NCBI RefSeq assembly: GCF_000276665.1
Contig: NW_004955425.1
Span: 22,505,943 to 22,569,942 of the forward strand
Direction of reading: 5' to 3'
DNA from: Chinchilla lanigera
Taxonomy: Eukaryota; Chordata; Mammalia; Rodentia; Chinchillidae
Length of the DNA: 64,000 nt
Position 1 is the stretch's first letter. The number at the start of each line of letters is the position of its first letter. Of this stretch, positions 13,308 to 23,520 are shown piece by piece. The position numbers were made by a program, and so were the translations under genes. Below the pieces are notes generated by a model. That model had not been told where the DNA came from. It did not search any database and saw nothing but the letters and a program-made list of their open reading frames with translations.

Positions 13308-13441
13308 TCTTTGTTTACTATGTGGTTCGGGCTGGCCTTGAACTCATTTTGTAGCCCAGGCTGTCCTCAAACTTGCAGTAATCCTCCTGCCTCGGCCTAC
13401 GAAGTGCTGGGATTACAGGCATGTGCCACTGTGCCCAGCCC
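13308..13441 (-). mobile_element. B1 SINE (antisense)
   Basis: 'ggctggccttgaactc', 'gtgctgggattacaggcatg', 'ccactgtgcccagcc'. Directly beside the preceding SINE. Confidence 0.88.
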
Positions 13442-13744
13442 TGTGAGTACTAATAATTTTGACCTTTTCTTCCTTGTGTCAGGGTATTTCTCCTTGTCTA
13501 TACCTGTTTTCTCACTTCATTTTTCCCCTTTATTCCTGTATCCCCTTTATCCCAAAAAGATTAAAACAACTTGATTTCCATCAAGGTTAATATTAACATG
13601 TGTTTGTGTTTTTAACACACTCACCAGGAGTGCATTGTGTAGACAGGAGCTTCATGGACATTTCTCTGTCATTAACCAGATGATGCCTACCCATTTATGT
13701 CCTCCAGAGTCATGGGTCTGTGACTCTGCTCTTAACCATTATCA

Positions 13745-13885
13745 TTGCTGCTGTTCATTAAATGCTTACTGTGAGCCTACTCTGTGTAAAACATTTATCT
13801 GTATTTTCTATATTATCAACCCTATGAAGTTGATGTAGTATCTCCGTTTACAGCTGGGAAAATTGAGGCACAGAGAGGTTGGCTA
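13745..13885 (-). mobile_element. MIR
   Basis: 'aaatgcttactgtgagccta', 'tttacagctgggaaaattga', 'ggcacagagaggttggc'. Confidence 0.75.
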
Positions 13886-13984
13886 TTTGCTTTATTTTGC
13901 TAATGTGCAGGATAACCAGATTTTGATGCTTATCCCGCTCCAGAGACTGTGCCTTAGCCACAAGTAAATAATTTCTAGTACAGA

Positions 13985-14165
13985 ATTGTCCCCTAGGGGC
14001 ATTTGGCAGCATCCTAAGACTGGTTGTTTGGTTGTAGCTGGGAGCACAGTACCAGCATGGAGTGGCAAGAAGTTACGGATGTTGCTAAACATCCTGAGTT
14101 CATAGGACAAGTCCCCACGGCAAAGAATTACCCAGCCCCGAGCGGTAAAAGTATCAAGGATGACA
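13985..14165 (+). mobile_element. MER5A-like hAT-Charlie element
   Basis: 'ggggcatttggcagcatcct', 'atgttgctaaacatcctgag', 'aagaattacccagccccgag' match the order of MER5A, a short non-autonomous hAT element. Confidence 0.75.
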
Positions 14166-15537
14166 CTTAGTAAATGTGTAGCACAGCATTTGTGTTTAGT
14201 AGTTGAGGAGTATCATCTAAGTGATGTTGTGAAACTGTATTTCCAGAAATACTTATTTGAAGAGTTGTAAAAATTATTTTAAAATTAGTAGGGACAAAAG
14301 ATACATAACTGTGTACAAGGGGAGAACATTTCATGAAATCTCTTACCTTTTGAGATTCAGAGGAGTCCCAATGGCTCTTCTCTCCTGTTGTGATATGATT
14401 ATTAGAACAGATGTCATTTGGATAATTATGCCAGACATTTTTCCTCTGGTTTTCACTGAGAAGCTGCATATGCATAAATTCTCTGTTAGATGTCAGCAGG
14501 AAATCTTAGAATTGTGAAATGTGGTGTCTTGGCTGTTCTTGGGTCCCATGAGTGGGCACAGCTAATATTGCCCCATAGAACATGTGCGTGAAACTCCCTT
14601 GAAAAGCCCGGGGGAGGCTGCAAGACCAGGGGCAGAACCAGGATGGTTTGAGCCAGGACTGCATTTTCCTAAGACCGAGGCTGGATGTAGATTTTGTATG
14701 GAGTGTTTCTTGCAGTTTTAATCACAACCTTCTGTTTTTTGTGTTCCAGTCATGTGCTTGGCCCTTCTGTCTGCATTTCCAGTTGAAGAACTTTAAGGTC
14801 TTCCTGTTTGTCTGAACTCTGGCAGAGAAAATGTAGACATCTGTGTGTTATCCTGTGTGTTTCCTTCCCTACAGCCCCCACGAGCTGCACAACACCCACA
14901 CCACGGTGGGCTTCTCACTCTTCCTTGTCTCAACCTTGCCCTAACTGCCTCTTTATTGTACTAGCTACTCAACTAAAGCACTCCCTGGCACTTTTTGTCT
15001 TTTATTTAAACACTTGGGGCTGGAAAATTGAGGATTAAGCTAAAATGCTATATACCACATCTTGAAGTGCATCTTAGTCCACAAGGAAACTGACTTTAGT
15101 TACTGCTTATCAATTGCATTACTTCCTCTTATGTAAAGTGTTTGCTTTTTAGGCCATGAATGTCAGGATTGCTACTAATCTCTGCTGACCATTGTGCTCT
15201 ATCCCAGTCTCTCTGCCTTGTCCCTCCAAGACACCTTTTCTCCTCATTCTTCCGTTTCTCTTCCCTGCTTGAATAGATGGTACCCAAGCTCTCTTGTCTT
15301 CTCACTGTGTACCCTCACCATGGGTAAACCCCACCCCCCAGCTTTCCTTACTTTCATAGTTCCCAAGTCTCCCAAGGGCCTGTCTTGTGTCCACCGATAT
15401 TTCAGGTTCTTCTTGGTCTAGACTAGACTCACAATCTCACCTGACATGTCTCTTCCCTCATAGGCTTATTGTAAGGATTAGAAATTTTCAAGAAGTTACA
15501 TAGAAATCTGGATATCACTATATATATATTTTCTTTT

Positions 15538-15648
15538 CTTTTTATTGAGAAGGTAGAGTCTCACTGTGTTGCTCTCATAGGCTCAACTTAAGGGATCCTC
15601 TGCCTCAACCTCGCAAGTGCTACAGGTGTGCACTACCATGCCTGGCAA
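15538..15648 (-). mobile_element. Old B1-like SINE (antisense)
   Basis: Diverged: 'agagtctcactgtgttgctc', 'gtgctacaggtgtgcacta', 'ccatgcctggc'. Confidence 0.75.
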
Positions 15649-16450
15649 GGGCATCATCTTTGACTCTTCTTTCTCCATCAACTTCAGAACCTTGGCAGGC
15701 AATTAGTCTACAAGGCTCACTGTCCCACCTAAGCAGTTCTTAAGCCCACCACTCTACTGCAGTAACTTAGGCTCTTTCACCTGAGCCATGGCAAGCATTT
15801 CCTGGCCCTCCTGGTTGCCCCGTGCTTGCCTGTCCATACTGGCCTGCACAGCCTCTTGGCAGTCATGTTGGCTATGTGGCTCAGGAGCCCCCAGGGTCAG
15901 ATGTGGTGATCCCTAGCTCCCCATGGTACCTGTGTACACCTGGATGTGCACACATGGACACGCACACTTGTGCATACACAGATACACTTGCAGCATGTTT
16001 TCCTCTTCCCATTTCTTAAGTAACCTTTGCAAGCATTCTAGAAGTGATTTTTCTAAAGTGCACGTTTGATCTTGTTTTTTATATTGTGAAAATCTAGTCC
16101 CCCCATCATGTATAGAATGAAGTTCAAAATTCTAAGCACACACAAATCCCTCATAGTAAGGCTCCTCTTCCTTCTGCATTTTTTCCACCCAGGCTACCTT
16201 GCTTCAAAACTCCTAACACACAGAGCAACTTTCACCTGAGCAGGGGCCTGACAGCTCTGAGCTTTAACCATCTGCTGACTTGTCTGTCATCCCAAGCCCA
16301 GGTCCCCTATGAGGATGGGGAGTTGTCATTTTGGTAAGCTTGGCATTTTTTGAGCCATGTCCATTGCACTGCCTCCTTCTGAAAAATGGGCCAGATGGTC
16401 AAAGGTTGAGGGAGAATTTATCAGGAAGGGACAGATTGGAAAGGGGCTAC

Positions 16451-16484
16451 ACTGCTTCTTGGCCTTTTGGTTAAGATCAAGTGT
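16451..16484 (+). pseudogene. RNU2: Truncated U2 snRNA retropseudogene (first ~34 nt)
   Basis: Matches about 30 of the first 34 nucleotides of U2 snRNA, including CTTCTTGGCCTTTTGG and AAGATCAAGTGT, then stops abruptly. It is flanked by a 13-base direct repeat with one mismatch (GGAAAGGGGCTAC at 16438-16450, GGAAAGAGGCTAC at 16485-16497). There is no poly(A) tail. This fits the known class of short 3'-truncated snRNA pseudogenes attributed to self-primed reverse transcription. Confidence 0.85.
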
Positions 16485-17019
16485 GGAAAGAGGCTACAAA
16501 TTCCTTTTGGGGAATCACATGTTTACTCACAAACCATCCTCTGGTGGGATCACGTGGTTTTTTTCCTGAGCCAAATACAGTGTGTGCTCTGTCAAGTGCA
16601 GACTGTTTCTGTGAATAATTATGAGTCTGTTTGTACCAGCTTCCCAGGACCGAGGATATGCCTTCTGTAGTAGAAGTGCACAGGGGTAATGCCAGACCAG
16701 CCACTGTCATCCTAGCCCTCTAACACACCATGTGGGACTCCATGTTCAGCAGTGCCTGTTCATCTCCTAAAGCTGCCTAACATGATATGTCCTTGGGGTT
16801 TCTGTCTGGACAGGATTTATATCAGACAGCCAGGCTCACTTAAAGGTCATCCTAGTTCTCTGAAAATCTTTATAAAGGGTTCACAAAGAATTCCATGTGT
16901 TGCCAAGTGAATTTGAATGCGTAAGAGGGGCTGTGAGATCATACTATTAATTTTAATTATTCTGTTTAAAATTCATCATGGAAAATGCTAGCAAATATGC
17001 CTGGATTAAATATCATTCA

Positions 17020-17172
17020 GCCACTGGGTGTGGTTGCACACTCCTGTAATCCCAGCTGGGAGGCTGATGCAGGAGTACTGCCCTGAGTTTGAGGTTAGGC
17101 TGGACTATATAGTGAATTCAAGGCCAGCTTGAACTTCATAGTGAGACCCCTTGTCAAAAAAACAATCAATCA
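17020..17172 (+). mobile_element. B1 SINE
   Basis: 'ccactgggtgtggttgcaca', 'cctgtaatcccagctggg', 'ttcaaggccagcttgaac', 'gtgagacccc' and an A/CAAT-rich tail. Confidence 0.85.
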
Positions 17173-18411
17173 GTCAATGTCATTCACCCTTTCATTTTCC
17201 TTTTCTATACACACCCACACACACACCAGTGATGTGTTTTGCTCAGAACATAAGCACTTAGGATGGCTCAGCCCTTTTGATTTCTTAACCATCCATTAAC
17301 TTTCCAGGTTTTATATTTCAAGAAAGCATTACCATAGTTTGCTCAGGATTTTCATCTCTCACTACTGCCCCTCTAGCAGTATGCTGAGTTTTCAGCGACC
17401 TGGTTGGGGTCCTCATTGGCCTCAGTCTCTATTATACCTACAGCCATAGTTACAACTTCCATGACAATTTCTCAAGGGCAGAGGAGCCTGTGTATCCCCC
17501 ACCTCCTCCCCTGCCACATTGTTCTGTACTCCTTGGGCATTTGCAGCCTGAACAAGAGGTTAGGTTCTGCAGCACCTGCCTTGCCATGGTTCAGTCAGAG
17601 TGGGCTCAGAGGACACCAAGAGTCAACAAAGACAAATGAATATGGTATGGGAAGCTGCACTATGAGAGACCCCTTTTTAAGTGCTTAGTTTTAATAGAAA
17701 CTTAATGAGCATACTTTTAAAGAGGGGTGAAGTTTAATATGATAAGAGGAAGATCAAATATTATGGGATCTGGGAAAAAATTTAAATCTGTATTTGCAGA
17801 ATTGATACAGTTTCATCCTTTGCCTCTTAAAATCCATTGCCTCTGTCCTCTATTGGAATCAGGATCCTTCATTTCTCAAGGTATGCATAGCAGGCCAATG
17901 AGTATTCACCATTTATTTATTAAGTATTGTCCTCTATGCATAGCCAGCCTTAGAGAGTCTGAATTTTTATCCCTGTCCATATCACAAAGACCCAGCATGG
18001 GTTAGCACTGGCTTTTTGTGAGTGGCTGCCTCTGTTAAAGGGTAGATCAGAGCAGAAGTTGAGACAGTGGGAGGAATAAAGCTGGACATGTCTGTGAGTG
18101 TCCCTGTTATTGACATAGCTTTCTTCTTCCAGCCCAAATCTGCAGTCCACCTGCTGATTTAGGATGTGTATGGCTGACTGCCCAGTAATTTGTCTTACAA
18201 GAATCTTTTACTCCTGCCCTTCACTATCTGTGATTATCATCGTAATCAGATCAATTTCATTGAACCTTGTAAGACATTGCCTTTGATAGCATGCAGCCAG
18301 TATTATAAAAAAAATTTAAACCTATCCATGATCTCACTGATAAAGCCAAATAAAATTGAAAATCAATTTAAATTAATCTCAGCTCAGCAGCTTCATCACC
18401 AAGATGCTGGG

Positions 18412-18479
18412 TTGGAGTGTTGGAGTTTTTTTGTTCTTTTGTGTTTTTTTTTTTTTTTTTTTTGGAGTGTTGGAGTTTT
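18412..18479 (-). repeat. Tail-only retrotransposition footprint
   Basis: An 18-base perfect direct repeat TTGGAGTGTTGGAGTTTT (18412-18429 and 18462-18479) brackets about 32 bases of almost pure T with 'gttctttt' and 'gtg' interruptions. This looks like an inserted poly(A) tail with no element body. Confidence 0.7.
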
Positions 18480-19146
18480 AAACATCATTTGAATCATTTG
18501 GTTTATTATAAGAAGAGAAGACATTTTGTTACATCATTAATAAAAATACCAGATATATGTGCCCCTGGATCAGCCTTTTGGGTCCATTTATAAGTGATGA
18601 AAGAATTATACTGCTTAACTTTAATAATTCACCAAGAAGCAAAGAATAAACAGCACCAAACTTTAATTTTATCCCAAAGAGCATAACATTGGGTTCCAGA
18701 TACACATCCTTTACTTTTCTACTGTAATGTATTACTTTAGCATAATAGCAGCTGGCTACATGTCTCTGTAGCTGCGCCTGGGGAATACAGGAAGCAACCA
18801 TTATGTTTACCCACTTGATACAATGAAAGACAAGGTATGTGCACATGTGCAAAAGTGTCAAACCAGGATTTACACCCAAGTGATAATCCATCTAACAGGT
18901 TTTACATTTGTTTATCTGAGCATAATGAGGGTATAATATACCCACACCACTCTAGAATTTGTTTTTTAAAAAGTATTCTTTTGTTCTTTCTGGTAGAAGT
19001 AGCCCAGTTCAATAGAATGGCACATGAAAAACCAGATTTGCAAGTTTTGTAGGGCAAAAGTGAATCATCAGATTGCTCGTGATGGATGATGAAGGTGATC
19101 CATTATGGTAAAATACATGTTTTTATAACAGAAGAGTGGTGTAGGT

Positions 19147-19217
19147 GGATGATGAAGAGGATGAGGATGATGATGTGATGATGATATGATGATATGATGA
19201 TGATGGTGATGGTGATA
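19147..19217 (+). repeat. (GAT)n-rich microsatellite
   Basis: Imperfect GAT/GATGAT array in the acidic N-terminal part of the piggyBac-like remnant. Confidence 0.8.
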
Positions 19218-19536
19218 ACTTTGATATTGGCCGTGTGAGCCAAAGTTCCTGTGTCAGTGAAATAGAGCATGAATTGACTGATGTAGACCTCCTTGATTCA
19301 GATGATGAAGAAAACGGGAATGTGATTACATATTTGACTAGTCAAAATGTTACAAAACGTTGTAAAATGGCCATAAAACCAAATGGAACAATCCAGTGTT
19401 AGAACTAGGTCTGAAAATATAGTTGAGGGTCTTGGCAGGGGTGAAACATAGTAGAATGCCAGTGTTGGAAATTGTAACAGATGAAATACTACAAGATGCA
19501 GTACACAAAGGCTGAAATGCAAGTAAAACATTTTGT

Positions 19537-19650
19537 GTTTTGTTTTTGTTTTTTTTTTTTTTTGGTTTTTCTCCGGTACCGGGAACTGAACTCACGACCT
19601 TGCACTTGCCAGGCAGGTGCTTTGCCGCTGAGCTAAATCCCCAGCCCCTT
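19537..19650 (-). mobile_element. ID SINE inserted in the piggyBac-like remnant
   Basis: Poly-T start, 'ctccggtaccgggaactg', 'gctgagctaaatccccagcccc' end. Perfect 15-base duplication AGTAAAACATTTTGT at 19522-19536 and 19651-19665. Removing it rejoins the transposase frame region. Confidence 0.92.
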
Positions 19651-19814
19651 AGTAAAACATTTTGTATGCACCAGTAGCCATATTTAAAAATGTATGTATT
19701 ATGACAGCTCACTCGCTGAACTGAAAGCATTCATAGGTCTGCTGTACTTAGCAGGAATTTCTCATGGAAATTGCAGGAATGTAAAAGACTTATGGAAAAG
19801 TGATCAGGCAAAAT

Positions 19815-20195
19815 GCATCATAAGTGTCTGATCAAAGCTGTTCAGGTTTATCATGCCAATCCTTGCCTGAGGTTATGGCTAGCTGAATGCTGCACTGCTG
19901 CCAAAAAGAGGATTTCTGATCAAGAAACTAAAGGTCTTCCAAGTAAAAAGAGAATTGTAAAGTCTATCGATGGTCAAGGCTATCATCCTAAAACAGTTGT
20001 GGCATCACAGTCCATACAGAATACTGTATATAATGATGGGCAGTCTTTAGCCATTCCTGTAGCCAATGTGGAGTTTGCAGCCATTTGTCTCAGAAATGCC
20101 TTATTGCTGTTACCTGAAGAACATCAAGATCCAAAGCAAGAAAATGGATCTAAAGACAGCACTCAGCTCGGAGGGAGAGAGCAGTGAGAGCAGCA
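19815..20195 (+). pseudogene. CNOT10: CNOT10 coding fragment (intronless), embedded in a piggyBac-like element
   Basis: An open stretch of about 124 codons strongly resembles a central segment of CNOT10, a TPR-repeat subunit of the CCR4-NOT deadenylase complex. Recognised pieces include [44 protein letters not shown] and [15 protein letters not shown]. Substitutions (for example Gly or Ile changes near the LPSKK motif) and loss of similarity after '[10 protein letters not shown]' show it is a decayed partial copy. No poly(A) tail or target duplication is visible at either edge, and both ends abut piggyBac-related sequence. In the parent gene this region probably spans several exons, so an intronless copy implies an RNA intermediate. 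It has no start context of its own and is not a functional gene. Confidence 0.75.
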
Positions 20196-20215
20196 AGGGA
20201 GTAAACAGGTGATGT

Positions 20216-20950
20216 AAAAATGTTGATGTCTATTTTAAGCACTCATTACACATTTGATTTTTGTATTTTATTTTATTTTATTTTATTGACATCTTATTTC
20301 CCTGCGAAGTGCACATTATACAACATAGTACAAAACAGGAAGAAAAGAGGGGTGACAAGAATGGCCTGCCACATAAAAAAAGCAAAGCTAAGCACATGTG
20401 CTGTGAGTGTAAATGAGACGTGTGCATGGAACATGCAATTGTCACGTGTGAAGAATGCCTTGGGTATGACAGTTGAAGCAAAGATTATTTCTGTGGTAGA
20501 CTTTTATTTGTGCTTGCATTGTAGGTCACATGGGTTTTTACTTCTGATATTATCTCTTAGGTTTTGTACTCAGGTACACAACTGATGTGAAAATGTTGAT
20601 GTCTATCCTAAGCACTCATTAAACATTTGATATTTTCTTGACATCTTCTTTTCTAGTGTGATAATTGAAGTAAAGATTTTTTTTGTAGAGTACTCTTGGT
20701 AGTTTCATTGTAGTTCATATAGGAATTCATTTCTGATATTTTAGGTTTTGTAAGCAAGTACACAGCTTATATGAAAATGTGGATTTCTATTCTAAGCACT
20801 CATTACATATTTAATATATTACTTCATTGAAATTTTATTAGGTGTGATAATTGAAGTAAAGATTATTTTTTTGTAGTGTACTGTTGGTATTTTCATTATA
20901 GCTCATGTAGGAATTTATTTCTGTTGTTCTTTTTTAGACTTTGTATACCC
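20216..20950 (+). repeat. Three ~184 bp tandem units, first one interrupted by a Cys-rich coding remnant
   Basis: Units begin at 20216, 20584 and 20769, each opening with 'gaaaatgttgatgtctat'-like sequence, followed by 'aagcactcatta', then 'ataattgaagtaaagatt', and ending with 'ttttgtaagcaagtacaca'-like sequence. Units 2 and 3 are about 184 bp. Unit 1 is about 368 bp because roughly 180 bp (about 20295-20475) is inserted. In one frame that insert reads a Cys/His-rich stretch (KHMCCECK, VCMEHAIVTC) resembling the zinc-finger-like C-terminal domain of piggyBac transposases. Confidence 0.7.
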
Positions 20951-21098
20951 CAAACCAGTCAATGTTGAAAAATGTGGTGCTTTTTTATAGATCCTTAATA
21001 AATATTAAAAATGCAATAATTTTTGTGATTTTTTTTCCTGTTAAACACTCATTGTTTAATATAATAAAACTCTTAAAATTAATTAAGAGAAATATTCT

Positions 21099-21199
21099 AA
21101 AGAATAAACAAGGATTTGACACACCCATATTTACTGACCACTAATTGAAATTTTGTAAAGAATAAATGGAGGTTTGACACACCCATAGTTATTGGCCTA
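21099..21199 (+). repeat. Short tandem duplication at the right edge of the piggyBac-like region
   Basis: A block of about 42 bases containing 'tttgacacacccata' occurs at 21099-21139 and again at 21157-21199, 58 bases apart, with a few mismatches. It may mark the decayed element end; no clear terminal inverted repeat was found. Confidence 0.5.
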
Positions 21200-21927
21200 T
21201 ATGACAAAAAAAAAAATGTGTTATGCTCCGTTAAAGGACAGTTGCATATGGTTTATGTTTTGAAATAAGAGGAATTTGGCTTTTGACTCCTGCCTGAATC
21301 AAAGTAGGAATCTCCCACATTAATGGTTTCTCAACTGAAGAGCTCACATTAATGTGCATTTGTTAATCAGCAGACAGCTTTCTTGACATATGATACCAAA
21401 ATATAAGTACTTTTAAAAAGGGCTACTTTTCTGTATTCTATTATGTCCTATTCCGTATAGCTGTTAAGTTCTTCATGACTCCAAGCATTTTAGTTCTCTA
21501 GAATAGGCAGTAAAAATATGTAAGGAAGAAAGGGCCCTTTTTATGACCATGGGTTTTTCAGAAACAAGGGTTCCTTTAATTGTGGGACCTTCTTAGAAGC
21601 TAAAGGCAGAGAGGGCCTTGTTAGCTGTTAGCCCAAAAACAGGATGGAGACTGCTGTACTTTGTTCTCAAGAACGGGAATTGGACTTAGATTCTCCCACT
21701 TGCCCCCCAAAAAAGATAATAGATGAGGGAATCAGTCCAGCCTATATGCTTTTAGGGACAGCCCCTGGGACAGTTCCTAGTGCTGTGCCTGTATATGTGT
21801 CTCAGCCCTGTCTACTTAGCTGTGTGACCAGATATGACTATTGCTTCTGCCACCTTCAAGCTTCTGTACTTGACGTTTCTCATAATGTGCCGTGTCCCCT
21901 CTCCCTGCCACCCTAAAGCTTCCTTCT

Positions 21928-22023
21928 TTTTTTTTTTTTGGTTTTTCTCTGGTACTGGGAACCGAACTCCCGACCTTGCGCTTGCCAGGCAGGGGCTTTT
22001 GCCGCTGAGCTAAATCCCCAGCC
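21928..22023 (-). mobile_element. ID SINE
   Basis: Same family as the others, antisense. Flanked by CCTAAAGCTTCCTTCT-type duplication at 21911-21927 and 22023-22039. One base may be shared with the element's C-rich end. Confidence 0.9.
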
Positions 22024-22363
22024 CCTAAAGCTTCCTTCTGCTCTGGAAGAGCCACAGGTTTGAAAGAAGTGGGTAAGAGGTGGCTGTGTGACTGAAATGA
22101 GTGGTCTGAACATGAAAGGTGATCTGCAGATCCATTGCCTTCACTTTGTGCCTGAGACATTGAAGCCAGAGGTGTTAAGGGTTATGTTTGTGGTCACGCA
22201 CCAGCTAGCCAAGAGCCACATTAAGATTCATGTCTTCTCCCTATTAGATAAACTTCAGTCTTAGAGGAGTGATGGTGATAATAGTAAATAATTTTTGTGG
22301 CTTGTGGAGACAAATAGAAAAATCAATGTTGGTCAGTATGACAATAGTAATGATTCTTACCAT

Positions 22364-23021
22364 GTACAAGGTGTGATCAAAATATACTGTGAATGTTTAA
22401 GTTTTTAAAAAATTTATTACAGTTAAAGGCACATTGCCATGAAGCCCTCTTAAAATGCCAGCATCTCCCTCACTTGAACACACTCATGCTATTGTTCTTG
22501 CCACTTTCTGAAGCAGTTCTGGAAGTACCCTTTTGTGAGTGTCTGTAATGGTGTGGTCATGGCTGCCTCAGTCATCCTGAATCAATTCAAAATGTTTACC
22601 TTTCATGGTCATTTTGACTTTGGAAAGAGCCAGAAGTAATATGGTGCTAGATGCAGTGAATAAGGTAGATGAGGACATACCGTAATATTTTTATGAAGCA
22701 GCCTTAGTGGATAGCACTAAGCTGCAGCAGCATTCACTATAGTTTTGGTCATATCTCATAAAGACACTCCCAAAAGAGGACTTCAAGAACTGCATCAGAA
22801 AGTGACAAGGCGGCTGGGGATTTAGCTCAGTGGCAAAGCACCTGCCTGATAAGCACAAGGTTGTGAGTTTGATTCCCGGTACCGGAAGAAAAACTGCAAA
22901 AACAAACAAACAAACAAAAAAAGTGACAAGAGTGATGGGATATGTGTGTTTAAAGCAAGTGGGAATATTAACTTAAAAAATTTAAAAATCTTTGCCTTAT
23001 ATTTTGATTGCCCCTTGTAAG
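22364..23021. mobile_element. Two mariner 3' ends in inverted orientation (fold-back mariner)
   Basis: The left arm (22364-22690) reads on the - strand as the C-terminal end of a mariner transposase: LAPYYFWLFPKSK, then LQTLTKGYFQNCFRKWQE, then a terminal repeat starting TACAAGGTGTGATCAAAATA. The right arm (about 22740-23021) reads on the + strand as the same end: TLPKEDFKNCIRK, WDMCV, then 'cttatattttgattgcccc' and 'ttgta'. So both outer ends are the mariner 3' terminus and both abut a TA dinucleotide. An ID SINE interrupts the right arm. Many stops: inactive. Confidence 0.75.
22810..22919 (+). mobile_element. ID SINE inserted in the right mariner arm
   Basis: 'ggctggggatttagctcag' start, 'ttcccggtaccgg' 3' end, then A-rich tail with (CAAA)n. 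Duplication AAAGTGACAAG at 22799-22809 and 22920-22930, which is mariner sequence. Confidence 0.9.
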
Positions 23022-23344
23022 CTCTGTGAATTAGTACTTTCTTCACCCCAGAAACACAGAGCTAGTTAAGATAGAGTCTGGTTAAAGCTTTGAAATAGGG
23101 CTAGTTCTATGTTATGTTCTTCCTGCTATATGGCTCCCTTGCATGGGGAAGATTAGTGTTTGAAAGTGAGGCTGATAACCTGTCAGCCAGGTAGGCCCTC
23201 AAGCAGGAAGTTCTAATGGCAGAAGGACTGCCTGAGATGTGACCTCAGAGGTGTTTATGCTGGGTGGAGGGATGGAAAGGCTGGATCCTGTTCCAGGAAG
23301 GATAGTTCATGCATAGAGGGTCAGTCATGTGCAGAGCCTAGTGC

Positions 23345-23520
23345 TGTTTGCTACTTATTCTAACTTAGTTGATGCTTACAACATCTCTATGTGGTAGGTC
23401 CTGTCCTTGCTCCATTTTACAGAGATAGTAACTGAAGAACACGGGCACAACCATGTCCAGGGTCACCACTTAGAAAGTGGTAGAGCCAGAATTAAAATCC
23501 AGATAGTCTGGCTCCTCACT
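23345..23520 (-). mobile_element. MIR
   Basis: 'ccattttacagagatagtaa', 'ggtcaccacttagaaagtgg', 'tagagccagaattaaaatcc', 'agtctggctcc'. Confidence 0.75.

Larger units (their letters stand above)
14166..19059. other. Intronic-looking stretch between recognised insertions
   Basis: Holds two B1 SINEs, the U2 fragment and the tail-only footprint listed separately; the rest is unassigned. A 120-codon - strand frame at 18529-18891 has no recognisable protein. Confidence 0.5.
19060..19812 (+). pseudogene. Dead piggyBac-like transposase, 5' part
   Basis: Decayed transposase gene of a piggyBac-like DNA transposon. An acidic GAT-rich stretch (19147-19217) precedes readable but broken translation including HELTDVDLLDSDDEENG (from about 19272). 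After an ID SINE insertion comes SLAELKAFIGLLYLAGI and [12 protein letters not shown] at about 19708-19805. 'ELKAFIGLL' followed by 'LW' is the hallmark of the piggyBac domain just before the catalytic region. Several in-frame stops and frameshifts make it non-functional. Downstream of residue motif 'LWKSD' the expected DDD catalytic core is missing: the sequence switches to CNOT10-like coding DNA at about 19815. Family assignment rests on motif recognition, not on a search. Confidence 0.72.

Noticed and set aside
18529..18891. 120-codon open frame on the - strand
   Set aside because: No recognised domain, no splice or start context, AT-rich surroundings; length is within chance for this window.
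19813..20187. CNOT10-like frame as a functional small gene
   Set aside because: It is a partial internal segment with changed residues, no own start context, and is embedded in a dead transposon.
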